A stretch of 64,000 bases of DNA from Paenibacillus xylanexedens (GTDB lineage: Bacteria > Bacillota > Bacilli > Paenibacillales > Paenibacillaceae): the NCBI RefSeq assembly GCF_007676705.1, contig NZ_VEBF01000007.1, positions 1-64,000 of the forward strand, read 5' to 3'. Positions 60,401 to 64,000 of this stretch are shown piece after piece. Made by a program: the position numbers and the translations under genes. Every line of letters starts with the position of its first letter. Position 1 is the stretch's first letter. The notes under the pieces were generated by a model, which was not told the origin of the DNA, made no database searches, and was given only the letters and a program-made list of their open reading frames with translations.

Positions 60401-62001
60401 TGCCATTCAATTTCTTTTATATTGAAGTTTTCACTTTTTACACTCTTTGCAAAAATGACTTCCTGAATGTCTTTCCGGCCTGTTTTTGAAGTACCATCAT
60501 ACATGTTCACTGTGTTCGTAATGGTATCATTCGTGTAGACGCGGGCGATGGATTGTGTGTCATATTCGATCTCATAGGCCTTTGTAATATCGTTCTTAAA
60601 ATGTAATCTGAAGCCGTCATCGAACCCTGTATTCATCGCTTCAAGTGTGTATTCATTCGGATTGACCAGCGTTCTGTTCGAAGCCGCTCCGCTCGCATTA
60701 ATTTCCACTTGATACACTTTGACGGAATTGTTGATCAGTTTTTGTTTTGCCGTATCAAAGCGGTCTTCAATCCATGCATTCGTTTGCATGATTTCTTGCT
60801 GATTATAGTTATATTGTACTTTCCATGTAATCGTCTGTGTCACGGGATCATACGCACTATCTTGCCCTGACTTGTTCAAAGGCTCATTAAAACTCACACG
60901 AACTCGGCCAATATCCGTTTCGTTATGCTCGCTCTGATCCGTAGTAAGCGCAACCTGATTTTCATACTCCACGTTGGTGAACGGAGCAGTGGTCGGCGCT
61001 TTAACACTCGTCGTATAGGTTACACGGTATGCCTTATCCGTGTCTCCCAATTGAATTGGAAATTGCGATTCTGTTCGAACCCCTGGACCTTCTTTTACAG
61101 TTCCATTCAGTTGGACTTCCAATTCCCGAATTTCAATATTGCCCTCGAGTTCCAGTTCTGCTGGCAACGTATCTGTAAGAACAGCATTTTTCATGGCCTT
61201 CTCGCCTTGGTTAAAATCTACTGTCCATTTAATTTCATCGGAGTTGAAATTATTTTTGTTTGCGATTCCCGATTTCTTTAATTTATCTGTGGCTGTATTG
61301 GCAAAGTGCACATCAATGATGCCTTGCCCTACAGAGCTAAAGTCAATTTTTTGTTTCAAACCATCATCCATCTTGCTCTCATCGAACTTAATCCACACGT
61401 AGAAGTTGCCTTCCAGCTTCGCTTGCTCGATAAGTTCATTAAAAGTAAAGATGATTGTGCCATCTGTATTCACCACATACTCCCCAACACCGCCATCCAG
61501 ATTGCCCTTAAGCTGTGATCCAATGATGAATTTATCCGGCAAGTTAAAAGTGAACGTGGAGCCATCGCTATAGTTATGAGTGTCATCTGCAAGTCCCCAT
61601 GTAAAGACTACAGCCACTTCATCCTGAATGCGTGGACGAATATCCTCGATCTTATCGCCTTTTATTTCAATTGTGCCGTTCCCATTGTCTTCCGGTGCCT
61701 GATTGTACATCTGCACACTGGTAATCAATTGGTCTGTGATCACCGGGCCTGCAGCTGTTATGGCTAAACTGCTCTGGTTGAGGTTCCCCTCCTCCTCTTC
61801 TTCCGGAGTAACAGCAACGTCAACGTTGTCCACATCTCCCGAATCTGCGGAACCTTCTTCTGATGCTGTATCACTCATTGCACTTGCTGGCAAATTAGTC
61901 ATTTCATCCTGAGCATGCATGATCGGTGTAAATAACCAACCCTGCATCATTTGCGTGACCAGTAACAGAGCAATGATCACTATGCTCACTTTTTTCCTCA
62001 T
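57481..62001 (-). CDS. LPQTG-anchored Cna/SpaA-type surface adhesin
   Basis: A protein of about 1506 residues: signal peptide (about 1-30), an acidic linker, a ligand-binding region of collagen-binding/SdrG-like Ig domains (about 75-1000, many repeated units with patterns such as EIEWQMVLNRD and SWTVNINPSQS), then four SpaA/Cna-B-type domains of about 90 residues each (starting GKIRIHKV, GFELTKVD, GKLVVTKV and RSVKLIKF) that commonly form Lys-Asn isopeptide bonds. A Pro/Glu/Thr-rich spacer follows, then MLPQTGEE, a membrane helix and a basic tail. Start chosen at ATGAGG for spacing to GAGGAGG; an ATG 9 bases earlier is possible. Confidence 0.88.
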   Translation of the reverse strand: MRKKVSIVIIALLLVTQMMQGWLFTPIMHAQDEMTNLPASAMSDTASEEGSADSGDVDNVDVAVTPEEEEEGNLNQSSLAITAAGPVITDQLITSVQMYNQAPEDNGNGTIEIKGDKIEDIRPRIQDEVAVVFTWGLADDTHNYSDGSTFTFNLPDKFIIGSQLKGNLDGGVGEYVVNTDGTIIFTFNELIEQAKLEGNFYVWIKFDESKMDDGLKQKIDFSSVGQGIIDVHFANTATDKLKKSGIANKNNFNSDEIKWTVDFNQGEKAMKNAVLTDTLPAELELEGNIEIRELEVQLNGTVKEGPGVRTESQFPIQLGDTDKAYRVTYTTSVKAPTTAPFTNVEYENQVALTTDQSEHNETDIGRVRVSFNEPLNKSGQDSAYDPVTQTITWKVQYNYNQQEIMQTNAWIEDRFDTAKQKLINNSVKVYQVEINASGAASNRTLVNPNEYTLEAMNTGFDDGFRLHFKNDITKAYEIEYDTQSIARVYTNDTITNTVNMYDGTSKTGRKDIQEVIFAKSVKSENFNIKEIEWQMVLNRDLQDMTDIVITDHYEGRHMKLIPGSLQVSGVNQDDFELIPDPADLTYEKGFSLRLKDGVTLSTEHVITYKTSFDPTAGMPTDDEYRNSAKIDWEESDVKQTAITKSAVVKPQDYTIQNGNKKGEYSAKDKTITWTIDVNYNLFDIQDAILKDAYTGDQSFVEGSLKVHELELQGANNVTAVGSEVPLTPGQFQLNPDGKGFTLDLGNMGKMAYRIQYQTSLDGPYSVLGAYANQAVLTDGEGGAIRFNRSASVTPAHGGVYVRKTGKQEGTTDKASWTVNINPSQSYIPAGTQLTDTLSENQILLADSLKLYATNLPANNSGNVSTKAGLVDPADYELDVEGNTFTFTFKKDIHTAFILEYQSYINADHGARIGNKVEFAGQSSSVIGEGNQSGIKVSLAGAGGGASTGLGKIRIHKVSDTGLPLEGAIFAIYNASGTTLLETLKPTDENGVVESSRNYRLNNLTSGLPYKLKELSAPAGYLVDPEYGAASGKTIEFKDADIAFEIENKKIRQGFELTKVDAVDSSKTLKGATFELYSKDGATREKIDELSTGEDGKIAKGGLLPGDYELVEVVSPEFYQLDATPIPFTIAENQTEIITMTKSNAMGTGGKLVVTKVNAKDQSVLSGIEFELRDPSNIVIDTKVTDLNGVIEFDGLDYGTYTLVETKAEGFVIEQPETLVSITNPDTQLTIENKENDRSVKLIKFNASRTQHLQGAVFELRAQTALMDANGNWVFHKVTGLDEATLTTNQQGEIVLEDLDINKYQLVEIKAPNGYILDTTPVSFEITSTQTEVVIVEKTNQAMPVSGGSSGPYNPGTPNTGVTPPDPDKPTTPEPETPGTSIPGTVVTEPTEPSEPEDGTEIPTDEDNGVAPPSPGVSNGDNTAPPAGDTETPDGDSALAPPAGTDTDGSQGNENSASQQNGNSGSQGMLPQTGEESTLAYTVAGMMLMALGSAGYMYFRRRQQLQR

Positions 62002-62119
62002 TTTTTGCATATCCTCCTCGTACGTAGTGTTGGCATACGCCGAAGAATAGAATAGCAAAGCGACATATACAAAAAATAGACAATGCCCAAACCCTCGTTA
62101 TTGAACACAAAATTGGACG

Positions 62120-62152
62120 AAAAAAAGGACACTCCTCAAACGGAGCATCCTG
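62120..62152 (-). terminator. Terminator after the transglutaminase-like gene
   Basis: On the minus strand AGGATGCTCC, a GTTTGA loop and GGAGTGTCCT lead into seven T residues. Confidence 0.85.
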
Positions 62153-62165
62153 TTCAACACAATGA

Positions 62166-63293
62166 TTATAACGTCCAGTTAATTTTGACACGTAGATCTG
62201 TGGTACCTTCCATTTTGGACACATAGTAGGATATCGATTTCATGCCAAGCTGGTACAAATCCTGCAAATCTTCTATCAGCCCAGCCTCCGTACCCTTGTA
62301 CCTGAATGTCAGCGAGGTTCCGCCTTCCTTCAGCTTACTCTGAACTTTGGTCTTCAGCGCAGCATGGCCTTTAACGGCATCCTGTTCATCATACAGGGAG
62401 TAGTCGAGAGCATGGTACAGCTTCTGATAGGCAGCCTTTTTGCTATCTCCGGCCTTCACCAGCTTCAGTAAAGCTTCCCGATACGGGGCAGGCGCAGCAG
62501 GGTACTTGCTTTTGCCTGTCCAGATATGGTCACGTGCCATCTCATCATCACTCAGCAAATAATAGCTGTGGCTCACCTTACCTTTGCGGTCAGGGGTAGG
62601 ATCATCCCAGGTGGTGTCCATGTGGTACCACTTGCCGTCCAGGTTCACGATATTCCAGGCATGAAGCTGTCCACCCGCTGTACCTTCTACAATCCGGTTA
62701 TCGATACCTACTCGCTCCAGCATCCGATATGCCAGCAGTGAATATCCCTGACAGACGGTACTGCCTGTAACAAGCCCATCATAGGCTGTATATTTCTTCA
62801 GAGAGGTATCGTAGGAAAGGTTAAGCACAATCCAGTCATGGATGACCTTGACCTTCTCATGATCCGTCATGCCGGGTTTGATGATTTCTTTCAACACGTT
62901 CGTGACTTTACGATTCACATAATCGGTCTGTTCCTTGGTCTCCCGGTAGGAGAGAGTCACATGTACTTCGGCCGATACATTGGAACCTTTATAGTTAAAT
63001 GCATAGCTTTTAACGGTATATTGAATATAGGGGTCACTCTTCATTGCCTCATCGATGGAGGTTTGCAATTGTTTTTTGAGGCCTTTCACATTGCCTTTGT
63101 ATGTAAAAACAAGTTCCTCCGTTCGCTGTGACATTGCTGTAAGCAAGGTCTGGCGCAGATCCGTAGTCGTAGAGATATCTGATGTTCCCGATGCGGCATA
63201 CAGCTGATCCAGATCAACTGTGCGTGGCAACGCTACAGCAATCAGGCAGCCTGCCAGCAATATGGTAATAATACGTTTCCCGTTCTTGCCCAT
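62166..63293 (-). CDS. Secreted transglutaminase-like protein
   Basis: A 375-residue exported protein with a signal peptide (about 1-30). The transglutaminase-like core (about 150-240) has a complete Cys-His-Asp triad: Cys in GSTVCQGYSLLAYRML near 181, His in GGQLHAWNIVNLDGKWYHMD near 211 and Asp at the end of that segment near 226. The flanking domains (about 35-120 and 310-375) resemble each other (FTYKGNVKGLKKQLQTSIDEAM and FRYKGTEAGLIEDLQDLYQL), so they are an internal repeat. Such proteins may act as peptidases or cross-linkers at the cell wall. Confidence 0.85.
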   Translation of the reverse strand: MGKNGKRIITILLAGCLIAVALPRTVDLDQLYAASGTSDISTTTDLRQTLLTAMSQRTEELVFTYKGNVKGLKKQLQTSIDEAMKSDPYIQYTVKSYAFNYKGSNVSAEVHVTLSYRETKEQTDYVNRKVTNVLKEIIKPGMTDHEKVKVIHDWIVLNLSYDTSLKKYTAYDGLVTGSTVCQGYSLLAYRMLERVGIDNRIVEGTAGGQLHAWNIVNLDGKWYHMDTTWDDPTPDRKGKVSHSYYLLSDDEMARDHIWTGKSKYPAAPAPYREALLKLVKAGDSKKAAYQKLYHALDYSLYDEQDAVKGHAALKTKVQSKLKEGGTSLTFRYKGTEAGLIEDLQDLYQLGMKSISYYVSKMEGTTDLRVKINWTL

Positions 63294-63383
63294 GAAAGGA
63301 ACCCACCCCTCTTTGCAAAGTTCTCACGCCCTATTGTATCACAAAAGGCTCTGTCGTCATTCTTCTAGTTTTGTCAAAGCAAA

Positions 63384-63416
63384 TCAAAAGAGACCTTCTA
63401 TGGAAGGTCCCTTTGA
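63384..63416 (-). terminator. Terminator after the SLH-domain gene
   Basis: GACCTTC and GAAGGTC form a stem with GGG/CTC extension, followed on the minus strand by a T-rich run. Confidence 0.75.
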
Positions 63417-63494
63417 TCTTCAGTTCAATGAAACACGATTACCCGTTATCTTCATCCTATGATTCACACGGGCATGATATACACGATTCCTCGT

Positions 63495-64000
63495 TTAATA
63501 CAGACGATTACCACTCATAAATGTATCTGTCTTCCCTTGAAGCTTCGCTAGCCGTTCCAATACCTGTGAGGCTTCGGCTACCGTCACTTTGCGTGCTGGC
63601 ATGAATCTTCCTTCAATGGAAGGAAGCAATCCAAGCTTCAAACTCAGGGAAACAGCACCCTTACTCGTAATGGCACTGGCATCCGCGATGTTGGGAAGAT
63701 CCGATGGCAACGTGTAAAATCCAGCCAGCTTCTCATAGCGTAATATACGTACGAGCAGCACAGCCAATTCTTCACGCGTCATTTCTTCTTGCGGATTCAA
63801 ATTCTGTTCAGGGTCCGCTCCGGCAAGCCAGCGCTGATCGATTAGAACCTTGATCGCCTTATAATACGGACTGTCAGGTGTAACGTCGGCATACAGCTTG
63901 TCATCCCCGTCCCCACTATAGTACATATCCATATTTGGATTAATGGCTCTTGCTAAATAGTTAAACCAATCCCCTCGGGTGATCACACGATCCGGGAATA
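63495..64000 (-). CDS. SLH-domain surface protein (C-terminal part only)
   Basis: The C-terminal 168 residues of a larger protein; the frame stays open to the right edge, reading FPDRVITRGDWFNYLAR across it, the typical start of an SLH domain. At least two SLH repeats are seen (ITRGDWFNYLARAI, MTREELAVLLVRIL), and a third degenerate one (VTVAEASQVLERLA). SLH domains bind pyruvylated cell-wall polymer and hold the protein at the surface. The N-terminal part, and so the function, lies outside the window. Confidence 0.85.
   Translation of the reverse strand, partial: FPDRVITRGDWFNYLARAINPNMDMYYSGDGDDKLYADVTPDSPYYKAIKVLIDQRWLAGADPEQNLNPQEEMTREELAVLLVRILRYEKLAGFYTLPSDLPNIADASAITSKGAVSLSLKLGLLPSIEGRFMPARKVTVAEASQVLERLAKLQGKTDTFMSGNRLY

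Noticed and set aside
1-64000. CRISPR array, prophage, tRNA gene or insertion sequence transposase
   Set aside because: No regular spacer repeats, phage genes, cloverleaf sequences or transposase motifs were seen in the window.

Overview
The window looks like chromosomal DNA of a spore-forming Bacillota bacterium, most likely Paenibacillus. This rests on low-to-moderate GC content, strong AAGGAGG-type ribosome binding sites, a gatCAB operon, a YyaC-type spore-protease gene, an SLH-domain surface protein, a CydS-like small oxidase subunit, and an rrn-ygxA-ygzB-perR neighbourhood that matches Bacillus subtilis. The assignment is inferred from recognised families; no database search was possible.

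Layout. Positions 1-300 hold the leader and tandem promoters of an rRNA operon that lies off the left edge. Positions 365-4290 carry ygxA, ygzB, a GH18 glycosidase and perR. Positions 4457-7838 hold a DUF4097 envelope-stress-like pair, an MgtC-family membrane protein and a GNAT enzyme. Positions 7934-11172 are the gatCAB amidotransferase operon. Positions 11982-13076 are a sigma-Y ECF sigma factor operon with its own sigma-Y-like promoter. Positions 13946-25296 are mainly housekeeping and unassigned enzymes: an MBL hydrolase, a thioredoxin-like protein, DedA, an O-antigen-ligase-like protein with a strikingly GC-rich core, a methyltransferase, an alpha/beta hydrolase, YyaC, a pirin and an asparaginase.

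Positions 25397-40202 are a general-stress island. Its core, on the minus strand, is a REC-PP2C phosphatase (RsbY-like), a CHASE3/HAMP/GAF hybrid kinase with three receivers (RsbK-like), a CheR-type methyltransferase (RsbM-like), a second REC-kinase-REC hybrid protein, and then rsbV, rsbW and sigB. This resembles the Bacillus cereus RsbK/RsbM/RsbY way of controlling sigma-B rather than the B. subtilis stressosome. At least six promoters of the form GTTTnn-N14-GGnTAn, an invariant 14-base spacer, precede rsbV and surrounding small stress genes (PAP2 phosphatase, GlsB/YeaQ-type protein with YtxH, YflT-type protein, DUF948, DUF1328). They suggest a locally clustered sigma-B regulon.

Positions 40569-52975 hold a secreted SH3 protein, a cation-efflux transporter, an ABC-F ATPase, an MBL hydrolase, the cytochrome bd genes cydA and cydB flanked by two tiny membrane-protein genes (a CydS-like one and an unrecognised 34-residue one), and a divergent two-component system. 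Positions 53218-64000 hold a CvfC/YpgR protein, a lysine riboswitch with terminator in front of a lysine permease, a class D sortase facing a large LPQTG-anchored adhesin, a transglutaminase-like protein, and the C-terminal end of an SLH protein.

Four kinds of inverted-repeat intergenic element were seen, two of them in two copies each. Several of them overlap or abut stop codons of neighbouring genes.
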